DNA from: Paenibacillus segetis
Lineage (GTDB): Bacteria; Bacillota; Bacilli; Paenibacillales; Paenibacillaceae
Reading direction: 5' to 3'
DNA length: 64,000 nt
Assembly: GCF_014639155.1 (NCBI RefSeq)
Contig: NZ_BMFT01000001.1
Span: 1,178,001-1,242,000, forward strand
The stretch's first letter is position 1. Each line of letters begins with the position of its first letter. The position numbers and the translations under genes were made by a program. Positions 16,488-25,599 of the stretch are shown in pieces. Under the pieces are notes generated by a model. That model did not search any database. It was given only the letters and a program-made list of their open reading frames with translations, and was not told the origin of the DNA.

Positions 16488-17774
16488 TTGAAAAATATTG
16501 AGGATTATTACCCCACTAAGGGTAGGGTTGTTCTTCATGTTGATATGAATGCCTTCTATTGTTCTGTTCACGAAGCGGAGGAACCGGAGAAATACAAGGA
16601 TCAGCCAACAGCGGTTGCCGGAAGTGTAGAGCTTCGTAAGGGTGTCATTGTAACGTGCTCGTACACCGCACGGAGAATGGGTATTTCCACGGGGATGACG
16701 GTTAGTCAGGGCCTTAAGAAATGTCCGCAATTGATTGTTATTTCGCCTGACTTTCATCTCTATCGCAAATATTCCAAAGCTTTTATGGCTATTGCGTATA
16801 GTTATACACCTCTCTTGCAGGCAGTGTCTATAGACGAATGTTACTTAGATATTACGGGTTCCAAACAGTTTGGGACGCCTCTTGATATAGCTCAAGCTAT
16901 ACAATCAAGGGTCGCCAGTGAATTGGGACTGCCTTGCTCTATTGGGATTGCTCCTAATAAACTATTGGCAAAAATGGCGTCTGATATGAAGAAGCCTAGA
17001 GGGATTACGGTGTTAAGGATCCGCGATGTGCCAGCATTGCTATGGGATAAACCTTGTAGCGATTTGTTTGGTATAGGTAAAAAGACAGCGGAAAAGCTGA
17101 AACGCTTATCAATCTATACGATTGGGCAATTGGCAGCGGCAGATGAACATCTCTTAGTGGAGCGATTTGGTGTAAATGGCTATTGGATGAAACAAGCTGC
17201 TAATGGACTAGATGATTCACCAGTCGTAGAGGAACGAGATAAGAACAAGTCAATTGGACATACTACAACAATGCCTCGTGATATCAGTGATATGGAGGAT
17301 GTGCAACGTGTAATGCTTAATATAGCCGATCAGGTAGCTCGTCGGCTTCGTCGGCAAAATCTGGTTGCGCAAACGATCCAAATTACGATTCGAACTCCCG
17401 ATATGGTAACAGTTACGCGTTCTCAGACACTTGGTAATGTGACCGAATCGGCAGAAGAAATATACAGAGAGGCCTGTGATTTGTACCGTCGTCATTTCCG
17501 CGGAGGGAAGCCGGTTCGACTTTTAGGGATTACTCTGCAAAATCTTCTCCCTAAAGAAGAGGCGGCCTTACAACTGGACCTATTTGAATATGAAAAACAA
17601 CCGAAGAAGGAGTCACTTACGAAGGTGATGGATATGCTTCGAGATAAATTTGGAGAAGATGCTGTCCTAACAGCAGGTATGCTAGGTGACGATCCATCTA
17701 CACTGATAAGAAATCATAAAATTAGGGGGACTTCACTGCAAAAGGTCGATATCCGAGAAAATCAAGAGGAATGA
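16488..17774 (+). CDS. dinB: DNA polymerase IV (Y-family translesion polymerase)
   Basis: A 428-residue Y-family polymerase. HVDMNAFYCSV carries the first metal-binding Asp and the steric residue region, and VSIDECYLDITGS carries the catalytic Asp-Glu pair; a helix-hairpin-helix thumb and little-finger domain follow. The tail contains QLDLFEYE, a beta-clamp binding motif. It bypasses damaged template bases. The start is TTG 16488 after GAGGGAG. I see no LexA box upstream; the MITE-like element occupies the usual promoter position. Confidence 0.92.
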   Translation: MKNIEDYYPTKGRVVLHVDMNAFYCSVHEAEEPEKYKDQPTAVAGSVELRKGVIVTCSYTARRMGISTGMTVSQGLKKCPQLIVISPDFHLYRKYSKAFMAIAYSYTPLLQAVSIDECYLDITGSKQFGTPLDIAQAIQSRVASELGLPCSIGIAPNKLLAKMASDMKKPRGITVLRIRDVPALLWDKPCSDLFGIGKKTAEKLKRLSIYTIGQLAAADEHLLVERFGVNGYWMKQAANGLDDSPVVEERDKNKSIGHTTTMPRDISDMEDVQRVMLNIADQVARRLRRQNLVAQTIQITIRTPDMVTVTRSQTLGNVTESAEEIYREACDLYRRHFRGGKPVRLLGITLQNLLPKEEAALQLDLFEYEKQPKKESLTKVMDMLRDKFGEDAVLTAGMLGDDPSTLIRNHKIRGTSLQKVDIRENQEE

Positions 17775-17808
17775 TAACTATTATCAATGGAATAATCTAC
17801 CGAATCAA

Positions 17809-17837
17809 TTGAAATTGCTCACAGTTTATATTATATT
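17809..17837 (+). promoter_or_regulatory. Sigma-A promoter of the ferredoxin gene
   Basis: TTGAAA (17809-17814), a 17-base spacer and TATATT (17832-17837). Confidence 0.6.
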
Positions 17838-17854
17838 GGTGTAGTTAATAATAA

Positions 17855-18139
<285 letters not shown>

Positions 18140-18179
18140 GAACAGTAACAATAAGAAGCTGGATCTAATGATTTGTGAA

Positions 18180-18222
18180 AATAAGCCGTTATCTGTACAC
18201 ACAGGTAACGGTTTATTTTTTG
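18180..18222 (+). terminator. Terminator of fer
   Basis: AATAAGCCGTTA pairs with TAACGGTTTATT, with TCTGT/ACAGG extending the stem, followed by a T-tract. Confidence 0.85.
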
Positions 18223-18344
18223 ATCTCAAACATGATAGGTAATAAGTCACAAATTTAAATTCATGAATTGTTGGTCTTTGCAACACAGGTTTTTATGCCG
18301 ATATAAATGGTAAGAAACTATCTGATGATCTATGGAGGATTTCG

Positions 18345-19799
18345 ATGAAAAACTCGGCGTACCTCAAAACATATGTGGAGAACCACCCGAAGAATAAAAT
18401 GGCTTGGTACTTGCTTGGTAAGGAGTATGAAGCGACAGGGCAGGAAGGAAAGGCACACTATTGTTATATGCAAGCGGGAAGCGTCTACGAAGCATTTGAA
18501 TCAAGTAAAGTGACGGAGGAGATGTGGGACGGCTACAAAGCTGGGCTACTTCAAGAATCACATCGTGCAGAGAAGCGGGGACGGCTTGTAAGGAAGATCG
18601 GGGTAATCATCCTTTTCGCATTATTGCTTTGGACGCCATCTGCTCATGCTCCTGGTGAACAAGTGTTAGGTACCGGAGTTGAATCGATTTGGGTTGATCA
18701 AGAGGAACCAAAGCAGGACGATAACGATATAGCAGGTTCAAGTAACGAGATACAACAAACAAACTCAGATTCATCTGAAATAGGACCTTTTTTTACGGCG
18801 AAAGGTTATTCAGGATCTGCTGATGATCGGATGAAAGCTCTCGGAGGTTTACTTGATGCTAGTACAGGTGGAGTTTCTTCGATCCAAGTGCTTGCAATGG
18901 GGCGCACAGGTAATTGGTTCATTTGGAATGATGATATGCCGGTCGTCTATGGAATTGATCGAAATAAAGCAAGCGGCAAGACAACACTCCAATCTTATGA
19001 TCAAGTAGCTTGTCGCTGTGCGCCACCTGATACTTCGAAGCTTCAAAAGGCTGCCAAACAATGGATTTCGAGTCAGGAGTCTCTTGTTGTTCTCTCTTCC
19101 GCAATGAAACATTTTAAGGAACGAAGCGGTCAATGGCCAACTGAACTCAGTGAATTGAACAAACCATTTCCGAATAATTGGATTGCTGGAAATAACGAAG
19201 TGATGAAGCAGTCTTTTAAACCGTTGCTGAGTCTATTGCAAAATAGTAAAGGTGATGAAAAAAATACCGAGGATGTTAATTCCAACGGTAAAGTTCCGAA
19301 TGGTAAGTCTTCCGCATCACAAGGGAAGTTATCTGAAGGAGAAGGTCCTTATTTTACTGAACCTTTGGAAGTTATTATTGATCTAGATCAACATCGTTTG
19401 GCTGTTGTAAGTGGCTCAGTTATGTTGAGAAGTTACCCCGTTGGACTGGGTGGAGATCGAACGCCAGAAGGTACATACAAAATATCGGAGAAAGTAGTAA
19501 ATCCAAATGGACGCGATGATGGAGATTTCGGTAGCCGTGGTATGCAACTATCAGATACGAATTATGCAATTCATGGGACTAATGAGCCTAATAGTATAGG
19601 GAAGGATGAATCACTCGGTTGTATTCGGATGAATAAGCAGGATGTAGAGGAGTTGTTTGATCTATTACCTATGGGGACGAAGGTTAAGATAGGAAAGGGG
19701 ATTCTTAGTGATCTTGAGATTGTACCGAAGCAACGTTTTGCTTTAGTGAACAAACAGGATCAGAGCAATCCCCACCGGACATATCATTGGCTTGATTAA
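18345..19799 (+). CDS. L,D-transpeptidase with N-terminal cytoplasmic domain
   Basis: A 484-residue protein with an unusual order. A cytoplasmic TPR-like segment (residues 1-60, WYLLGKEYEATGQEGKAHYCY) comes first, followed by a single membrane helix (about 83-100), a low-complexity linker, a middle region of unknown fold with CRCAPP, and a C-terminal YkuD domain from about residue 335. Catalytic residues are H410 in IHGTN and C426 in SLGCIRM. YkuD enzymes cross-link peptidoglycan through 3-3 bonds or attach proteins to it. No upstream partner is in the transcript. Confidence 0.87.
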   Translation: MKNSAYLKTYVENHPKNKMAWYLLGKEYEATGQEGKAHYCYMQAGSVYEAFESSKVTEEMWDGYKAGLLQESHRAEKRGRLVRKIGVIILFALLLWTPSAHAPGEQVLGTGVESIWVDQEEPKQDDNDIAGSSNEIQQTNSDSSEIGPFFTAKGYSGSADDRMKALGGLLDASTGGVSSIQVLAMGRTGNWFIWNDDMPVVYGIDRNKASGKTTLQSYDQVACRCAPPDTSKLQKAAKQWISSQESLVVLSSAMKHFKERSGQWPTELSELNKPFPNNWIAGNNEVMKQSFKPLLSLLQNSKGDEKNTEDVNSNGKVPNGKSSASQGKLSEGEGPYFTEPLEVIIDLDQHRLAVVSGSVMLRSYPVGLGGDRTPEGTYKISEKVVNPNGRDDGDFGSRGMQLSDTNYAIHGTNEPNSIGKDESLGCIRMNKQDVEELFDLLPMGTKVKIGKGILSDLEIVPKQRFALVNKQDQSNPHRTYHWLD

Positions 19800-19933
19800 G
19801 TCTGGGATACTATAAGTAGTACAGCGAATAGAATAATGAGCGCTCCTATCACAGAAATTGACCAGATGAGCGCTTTTTTGTTGACTTCGTCCTTCTTCTG
19901 TTGAAGTGTCGGTGGTTTGCGTTTGGTAGACAT
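19796..19933 (-). CDS. Small single-span membrane protein (45 aa)
   Basis: A 45-residue protein with a strongly basic N-terminus (STKRKPPTLQQKKDEVNKK) and one membrane helix (about residues 22-43). AGAGGGGA lies 8 bases before ATG 19933. Its stop overlaps the end of the L,D-transpeptidase gene by four bases on the opposite strand. The function is unknown; the charge pattern predicts an inside N-terminus. Confidence 0.6.
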   Translation of the reverse strand: MSTKRKPPTLQQKKDEVNKKALIWSISVIGALIILFAVLLIVSQT

Positions 19934-20120
19934 GAATCCATTCCCCTCTCTTATCTTTCAGGAATATACACTCCTATTGTAACGGCTTTCATTTCAAAAT
20001 TCTACAGTCTTGTATGACTTTTCATGATCCTACACGTTGATCTTTTCTTTTGACGAAGAAACCGCTAAACTGGATATAGTATAGAGAGAGTATGAGGAAA
20101 GAACGGAGTGAAGTGAATAC

Positions 20121-21215
20121 GTGTTGTATCGAAATCTAGGAAAGCCTTTGTTTTTCAAATTAGATCCAGAAAAAGCTCATCATCTTGTAATTAATGGTTT
20201 ACATAAAGCTTCAAAAATTCCAGGTGGTGTTGGTCTATTAAGCGGGATGTATGGAGTCCCAGAATCAGCAGAACTATCTAGTGAATTGTTTGGTCTCCAT
20301 TTCCCTTCACCAGTAGGTCTTGCCGCTGGTTTGGATAAGAACGCCGTGGCGGTAGATGGCTTCTCCGCTATTGGATTTGGCTTTATGGAAGTAGGTACGG
20401 TGACTCCTAAGGGTCAACCTGGGAATGATTTACCGCGGTTGTTTCGCTTACCGCCTGATGAAGCACTGATTAATCGAATGGGATTCAATAATCTTGGGGC
20501 TGATGAGATGGCAAAGTCTCTGGCCGCGCTCAAATCAAGACGTATTCCGGTCGCCGTCAATATCGGTAAGAATAAAATGACGCCAAATGAGGAAGCACAT
20601 CGTGATTATGAGCAATGCATTTCGGTATTGTATCCGTATGCCGATTTCTTTGTGGTGAATATTAGTTCACCAAATACGCCTGATTTGCGTAATTTGCAGC
20701 ATGGAAGTGAACTTGCTGTATTACTTGATGCTGTAATGAAAGAGATTTCTAAGCAGGCTGCGTTATCTGGTTCGACGAAAGCGGTATTGGTAAAAATCGC
20801 ACCGGATGTTAATGACGCAGAATTGGAATTTATGATTGAGACGATTGCAAAAAGTGGCGTCTCTGGATTGATCGCTACCAATACAACGATATCTCGAGAA
20901 GGTATTAGTCACGGCCACGCTAAAGAAACGGGTGGACTCAGTGGGAAACCACTACGCGCCAGGTCTACGGAAGTCATTTCACGTGTCTATCGGCAAACCT
21001 CAGGTAAGCTACCTATTATAGGATCGGGTGGAATATTTACGGCTGAGGACGCTTACGAGAAAATTCGCGCCGGAGCTAGTCTGGTCGAAATTTACACGGC
21101 GCTCATCTATGAAGGTCCGGAAATTAATCGCAGAATACATCGCGGTCTGAAAGAGCTTTTGCGAAGGGATGGATTATCCCATATTTCGGAAGCGGTGGGC
21201 GCCGATCATCGTTAA
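20121..21215 (+). CDS. pyrD: Dihydroorotate dehydrogenase (quinone), class 2
   Basis: A 364-residue flavoenzyme of pyrimidine synthesis that oxidises dihydroorotate with a quinone as acceptor. The class 2 features are the N-terminal membrane-associating helices (LFFKLDPEKAHHLVINGL), the FMN barrel (GLAAGLDKNA, NRMGFNN), NISSPNTPDLR with the catalytic-base serine region, and the C-terminal SGGIF. Firmicutes usually use class 1B in the pyr operon, so a stand-alone quinone-linked PyrD is typical of Paenibacillus-like genomes. The start is GTG 20121, or TTG 20124. Confidence 0.93.
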   Translation: MLYRNLGKPLFFKLDPEKAHHLVINGLHKASKIPGGVGLLSGMYGVPESAELSSELFGLHFPSPVGLAAGLDKNAVAVDGFSAIGFGFMEVGTVTPKGQPGNDLPRLFRLPPDEALINRMGFNNLGADEMAKSLAALKSRRIPVAVNIGKNKMTPNEEAHRDYEQCISVLYPYADFFVVNISSPNTPDLRNLQHGSELAVLLDAVMKEISKQAALSGSTKAVLVKIAPDVNDAELEFMIETIAKSGVSGLIATNTTISREGISHGHAKETGGLSGKPLRARSTEVISRVYRQTSGKLPIIGSGGIFTAEDAYEKIRAGASLVEIYTALIYEGPEINRRIHRGLKELLRRDGLSHISEAVGADHR

Positions 21216-21246
21216 TCCGAGTTACACAAGATAGGAGGCAGACAAG

Positions 21247-22062
21247 ATGGATAGTAGGGATTGGGGAACATTTTTGCTACCCTATGATCAAGCCGTTGAG
21301 GAATTGAAAGTCAAACTGAAAACGATGAGATCAGAGCTTAAGAAACGTGAGGAATACGCACCGATTGAATTCGTAACCGGACGGGTTAAGAAGATATCGA
21401 GTATTCTAGACAAAGCTAAACGACTTAATGTGTCCATGGAAGATTTAGAAACGGGTATTGAAGATATTGCGGGAATTCGGATAATGTGCCAATTCGTCGA
21501 AGATATTCGCCGGGTTGCGGAATATATACGGATGCGTAAGGATCTAAAGGTTCTTTTTGAGAAAGATTATATTACGAATTACAAAGAGAGCGGTTATCGC
21601 AGTTTTCATATGATTGTGGAATATCCAGTTCAGACTGCACTTGGTCAAAAAATTGTGTTGGCTGAGATCCAAATTCGTACACTTGCGATGAACTTCTGGG
21701 CTACAATTGAACATTCACTTAATTATAAATATCGGGAGAGCTTGCCTGATGAAATGCGCAGACGGCTACAGAAAGCTGCAGAAGCTGCTGCTGTGCTTGA
21801 TAGCGAGATGTCCAGCATCCGTCAGGAAATTTTGATCGCACAAAAGAGCTTTGAAGATGATTCCAATGTCGTTACTTTACTGTTGGCTGCGATTCATAAG
21901 CTATACTTCTATCATTTGGTGTCTGAGGCCATTGAAGCGCAGCGGCAATTTAACGATCTTTGGGAAAACCATGACATGGACGGGATTAAGGATCTGCTTG
22001 TCAAAGTGAAAAGTCAGATCAAAGCAGTGAAGAAGGTAGAGGAACCCGGAGATGAATTATAA
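21247..22062 (+). CDS. relQ: Small alarmone synthetase (RelQ/YjbM type)
   Basis: A 271-residue single-domain (p)ppGpp synthetase that transfers pyrophosphate from ATP to GDP or GTP. The RelA/SpoT synthetase fold is shown by EDIAGIRIMCQF, the G-loop NYKESGYRSFH, and EIQIRTLAMNFWATIEHSLNYKY. There is no hydrolase or ACT domain; the C-terminal helices favour the tetramer-forming RelQ group. AGGAGG precedes ATG 21247. It overlaps the next gene by 11 bases, so the two are translationally coupled. Confidence 0.93.
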   Translation: MDSRDWGTFLLPYDQAVEELKVKLKTMRSELKKREEYAPIEFVTGRVKKISSILDKAKRLNVSMEDLETGIEDIAGIRIMCQFVEDIRRVAEYIRMRKDLKVLFEKDYITNYKESGYRSFHMIVEYPVQTALGQKIVLAEIQIRTLAMNFWATIEHSLNYKYRESLPDEMRRRLQKAAEAAAVLDSEMSSIRQEILIAQKSFEDDSNVVTLLLAAIHKLYFYHLVSEAIEAQRQFNDLWENHDMDGIKDLLVKVKSQIKAVKKVEEPGDEL

Positions 22063-22525
22063 GCCACAGTTTGTGGCCTATCTAATTTATTTTAACCGTG
22101 ACCGCGATTATTTTGAGTGTCATGAGGTATTAGAGGAGCTTTGGCTCGAACAGAATAAAGATCCTCTCTATAAGGGACTTCTCCAGGTAGCAGTGGGACT
22201 ATACCACTTCCGAAACGGAAATGTGACCGGTGGAGTGAAGATGCTGCGCTCTGCAGCCGAACGGCTTGCGGCATATCCTCCCGATATTCTAGGAATTAAT
22301 CTGGGTAAGCTGCGAGATGAGGTTGAAGTGTATACCAGAGCATTGGAAGCTTATCACGATCAACCTTTTGATTACTATGATCTGACGATTGAGATTGTAG
22401 ATGCGGAGCTACTTCGTTCACTTGAGAGGACGTCTTTGGACATTGTTCCAAACGTTCCGCAGCGGCGGGGGCCAGAGCGGGGCGCCAAGCATGAACTAAG
22501 GCAGCAAAATAAGCGTAATAATTAA
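22052..22525 (+). CDS. DUF309 domain protein
   Basis: A 157-residue soluble helical protein with the DUF309 signature YFECHEVLEELW followed by KGLLQVAVGLYHFRNGN. The fold and conserved His/Glu suggest a small ligand- or metal-binding role, but no function is established. It starts inside the last codons of relQ, which implies a functional or stoichiometric link with alarmone synthesis. The last 25 residues are basic and probably disordered. Confidence 0.85.
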   Translation: MNYKPQFVAYLIYFNRDRDYFECHEVLEELWLEQNKDPLYKGLLQVAVGLYHFRNGNVTGGVKMLRSAAERLAAYPPDILGINLGKLRDEVEVYTRALEAYHDQPFDYYDLTIEIVDAELLRSLERTSLDIVPNVPQRRGPERGAKHELRQQNKRNN

Positions 22526-22529
22526 ATGA

Positions 22530-22572
22530 GAACCCGAATCTTCGATCTTTACGAAGACGGGTTCTTTTTTTT
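22530..22572 (+). terminator. Terminator after the DUF309 gene
   Basis: AACCCGAATCTTCG pairs with CGAAGACGGGTT, followed by CTTTTTTTT. Confidence 0.9.
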
Positions 22573-22625
22573 ATTTTCTTAGAGGGGATATGGTACAATA
22601 GATTTGTTTTTTTATACGGACATGA

Positions 22626-24170
22626 ATGGAATGGTTAACGATGGCGGTTCAATTACCAATAACTTTTTTGCAAAGAATGAGAGAATTGCTTGGCGATGAA
22701 TATGAGGCATTTCTCTCATCATATGATAATCCTCGCTATATAGGCATTAGAGTCAACACACTTAAAATTGATGTGGAGTCGTTCCGAGCCATATCACCTT
22801 TCAATTTAAGACCAATTCCTTGGTGTCCGACTGGTTTCTACGTGGAAGAGGGGGTCAAGCCCGGAAAGCATCCCTATTATCATGCGGGTCTGTATTACAT
22901 TCAGGAACCTAGTGCGATGGCGCCTGCTGAGGCGCTTGACGTAAATCCCGGGGACCGTGTACTTGATCTTTGTGCCGCACCTGGTGGTAAGTCAACGCAA
23001 ATTGCGGCTAAACTACAGGGCCAAGGTGTACTTGTTACAAATGATATTAGTGGAGATCGGACGAAGGCACTCGCCAAAAATCTGGAACTTTACGGTGTCC
23101 GCAATGCGGTTGTATTGAATGAGACACCGGAACGAATCGCAAAGTCGTTTCCGCACTTTTTTAATAAAATTGTGATCGATGCCCCTTGCTCGGGTGAAGG
23201 CATGTTTCGCAAGGATGAAGATATGGCGCGGCTGTGGGAGAATGATTGGACAACTAAATACAGCGAGATGCAGCGCGATATTTTGAAGACGGTAGCTACA
23301 ATGTTGATGCAGGGCGGGAGAATCGTATACTCGACGTGCACCTTTGCACCGGAGGAGAACGAGGCGATTATTGCGGATTTTTTGGAGGAGCATGATGACT
23401 TTGAGCTTATTCCTCTCCCTCATAACACCGGATTCTCTCCTGGACGTCCCGACTGGTTGAGCCATGTAACAGAAACAAAAGGCGAGAGAGATTTTTCAGC
23501 GGATAAAGCGGCTCAAACGATTGGCTGTGGGAGACTCTGGCCACACCACATTGATGGTGAAGGTCATTTCCTGGCTGTTCTTGAACGGATTGGGGAAGCC
23601 CATCTGGGAGACGAGCTATACGTTGCAGAAAGTAACAATTCAATTCCGGCGAAACCAGAGCGTCCATCCAAACAGAAGGATCGCCTGCGTGGCAGTCGTA
23701 GGGATAATGGGGTAAAAGAACCGGATGAGCGTGAACTACTGGCGATCTGGGATCATTTTGCCCAAGAACAGCTGCGAGTTGATTTTTTAGGAGAAAAGGT
23801 GTTATTTGGCGGTCATATTTATCAATCCCCTGTTTCTAAAGAGCGTCTTCAAGGTCTTAAAACAGTCCGCCCAGGGTGGTATGTAGGTACGATTAAGAAC
23901 GGAAGGTTCGCTCCAGGACATCCGCTTGCAACTGCATTACGGTCTGGAGAAGCGGTAAGAACACTTCGTTTGACTCTTGAAAATGGAGAAGCGGTCCGCT
24001 ATTTAAAGGGAGAGACGTTAGAGATCCCAGCTTCCCGTATTTACTGTCATGAGAATGTCGCTCCCAAAGGATATGTTCTGATTACTGTAGATGGCTACTC
24101 CTTGGGCTGGGGTAAGTGGCTGGACGGCATACTCAAGAATGAATATCCTGCGGGCTGGAGGTGGACTTAG
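22626..24170 (+). CDS. RsmF/RsmB-like RNA m5C methyltransferase
   Basis: A 514-residue NOL1/NOP2/Sun-family methyltransferase acting on cytosine in rRNA or tRNA. The SAM-binding site is LDLCAAPGGKSTQIA, and the two family cysteines are in DAPCSGEGMFRKD and YSTCTFAPEENEA. The C-terminal part (from about 360) contains the RsmF-specific PUA-like RNA-binding domains. The start is uncertain: ATG 22626 or ATG 22641, neither with a strong ribosome site. The next gene follows after 3 bases. Confidence 0.88.
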   Translation: MEWLTMAVQLPITFLQRMRELLGDEYEAFLSSYDNPRYIGIRVNTLKIDVESFRAISPFNLRPIPWCPTGFYVEEGVKPGKHPYYHAGLYYIQEPSAMAPAEALDVNPGDRVLDLCAAPGGKSTQIAAKLQGQGVLVTNDISGDRTKALAKNLELYGVRNAVVLNETPERIAKSFPHFFNKIVIDAPCSGEGMFRKDEDMARLWENDWTTKYSEMQRDILKTVATMLMQGGRIVYSTCTFAPEENEAIIADFLEEHDDFELIPLPHNTGFSPGRPDWLSHVTETKGERDFSADKAAQTIGCGRLWPHHIDGEGHFLAVLERIGEAHLGDELYVAESNNSIPAKPERPSKQKDRLRGSRRDNGVKEPDERELLAIWDHFAQEQLRVDFLGEKVLFGGHIYQSPVSKERLQGLKTVRPGWYVGTIKNGRFAPGHPLATALRSGEAVRTLRLTLENGEAVRYLKGETLEIPASRIYCHENVAPKGYVLITVDGYSLGWGKWLDGILKNEYPAGWRWT

Positions 24171-24173
24171 TAA

Positions 24174-24938
24174 ATGAGTCAAGGTCAAGGTAAACAAACG
24201 TTACGAATTGATAAAATATTAGGCCATTTGGGTTATGGATCAAGAGCTGATATTAAGAAGATGGTCAAACAAGGTAGAATATTTCACAATGGAATAGTTG
24301 TAAAAGATAGCGGATTACAAAGTAACCCGTATAATGATGTTATTGAGGTGGACGGGGAACCGGTCGTATATCGAGAGTTTATTTACATTATGTTGCACAA
24401 GCCACCGGGTGTTATTTCTGCCACTGAGGATTCGCGAGATCGTACCGTGCTGGATTTACTTCCGCAAAATCTCCGGGTATTCTCACCGTTTCCGGTAGGT
24501 CGTTTGGACAAAGATACTGAAGGTTTATTGTTACTAACGAATGATGGACAACTCGCACATGACTTACTCTCCCCGCGTAAACATGTTCCGAAAACCTATG
24601 AAGCGGATGTACTTGGTGATGTTGGTGAACGTGAAGTAGAACTATTCAAACAAGGCGTTGAGCTTGATGATGGATATGTTACGCTTCCAGCTTCATTAAA
24701 GGTGTTAGAGCGATTATTGCAGGAAGATGGGAGTGTGTTGTCCCGCATTTCACTGACCATTTCCGAAGGTAAATTCCATCAAGTTAAGCGGATGTTTCAG
24801 GCCGTAGGCTCCAAGGTGATCTATTTGAAACGAGTTTCTATGGGCCCGCTAGCGTTGGACGAGTCACTTTCGTTGGGTGCTTTTCGCGAATTAACTGAGT
24901 CTGAGCTTGATTCGCTGCGACATTATAAGAAAGAATGA
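24174..24938 (+). CDS. RsuA/RluB-family RNA pseudouridine synthase
   Basis: A 254-residue enzyme with an N-terminal S4 RNA-binding domain (RIDKILGHLGYGSRADIKKMVKQG) and a pseudouridine synthase domain. The catalytic Asp lies in GRLDKDTEGLLLLTNDG. It converts a specific uridine of rRNA, as RsuA does in 16S rRNA; the site here is not known. GGAGGTGG overlaps the end of the upstream methyltransferase, so the pair forms an RNA-modification operon. Confidence 0.92.
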   Translation: MSQGQGKQTLRIDKILGHLGYGSRADIKKMVKQGRIFHNGIVVKDSGLQSNPYNDVIEVDGEPVVYREFIYIMLHKPPGVISATEDSRDRTVLDLLPQNLRVFSPFPVGRLDKDTEGLLLLTNDGQLAHDLLSPRKHVPKTYEADVLGDVGEREVELFKQGVELDDGYVTLPASLKVLERLLQEDGSVLSRISLTISEGKFHQVKRMFQAVGSKVIYLKRVSMGPLALDESLSLGAFRELTESELDSLRHYKKE

Positions 24939-24949
24939 AATAGTGTGGT

Positions 24950-25110
24950 GTGGTGAAAAGGTCGTAACTGCGAGAAAATTTGGGCCTTCGATCGCTGTTA
25001 TCCTCAGATTTCTTGATTCTATGCCGCGATAAGCGGATGAAATCTGAGGATAAAGGCGAACGCGTCCGCTTCTCCAGCTCCAAATTTCCTCTTCGTTACT
25101 TCATCACCAC
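24950..25110. mobile_element. Second MITE-like inverted-repeat element
   Basis: A 161-base imperfect palindrome. From the outside in, the paired segments are GTGGTGA, GTAAC, AAATTTGG and the perfect 15-base TTATCCTCAGATTTC (24998-25012 with 25039-25053), leaving a 26-base centre. It has no coding capacity and no visible target duplication. It is unrelated in sequence to the element at 16245-16448. The length, terminal pairing and intergenic position fit a non-autonomous element or a large extragenic palindrome. Confidence 0.6.
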
Positions 25111-25185
25111 TCCCAATCATGATTCTCTCTCGAATAATCTCGCGAATCAGAAAAAGTATGTAGTAAGTAGACCTGCGCTAACGTA

Positions 25186-25552
25186 AAGCGCATCCCCGCA
25201 GGGGAGAGCGACTCACAGCAGGCAACAACAGTGTAACCACAATAGTAACTCCCTGTGCCATAATGGCAGGAGAACATAATTAAAGCGTGTCCCGAAGGGA
25301 CGACAAGCGGCTCGTAGCACGGGCCTACCCGGGTGAGTCGAAAGTAGCAGAACTATCCAGCATGTTTATATGGTAACCCGGGTGAGCCAAAAGTAAGACG
25401 TACCCGAAGGGGGAATAGCGTGCCACGCACCAACTTATAGCGCATCCCCGAAGGGGACAGCGAGCAGGAGCGCCTCTCTACCTCTCAAGTTACCTAAGCG
25501 GGTATCCAAAGGGCGGCAGCCCTTGGGGCCCTCCCTTATGGTAAGGGAGGGT
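25186..25552. repeat. Cluster of short extragenic palindromes and direct repeats
   Basis: Four related hairpins with the pattern agcg-N3-CCCC-GAA-GGGG-N-agcg lie near 25187-25210, 25284-25308, 25398-25420 and 25438-25463. ACCCGGGTGAGYCRAAAGTA occurs at 25327-25346 and 25376-25395. Two perfect hairpins close the region: AAGGGC/GCCCTT (25509-25524) and CCCTCCCTTA/TAAGGGAGGG (25529-25551). No open frame here looks like a gene. It resembles REP/ERIC-like extragenic repeats. Confidence 0.6.
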
Positions 25553-25599
25553 TTGGGAGGGATGAGAAACAATATATATATAACGAATAGGAGACAGAG

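Noticed and set aside
25186..25470. CRISPR array
   Set aside because: The repeated hairpins are short, degenerate and unevenly spaced, and there are no cas genes in the window.
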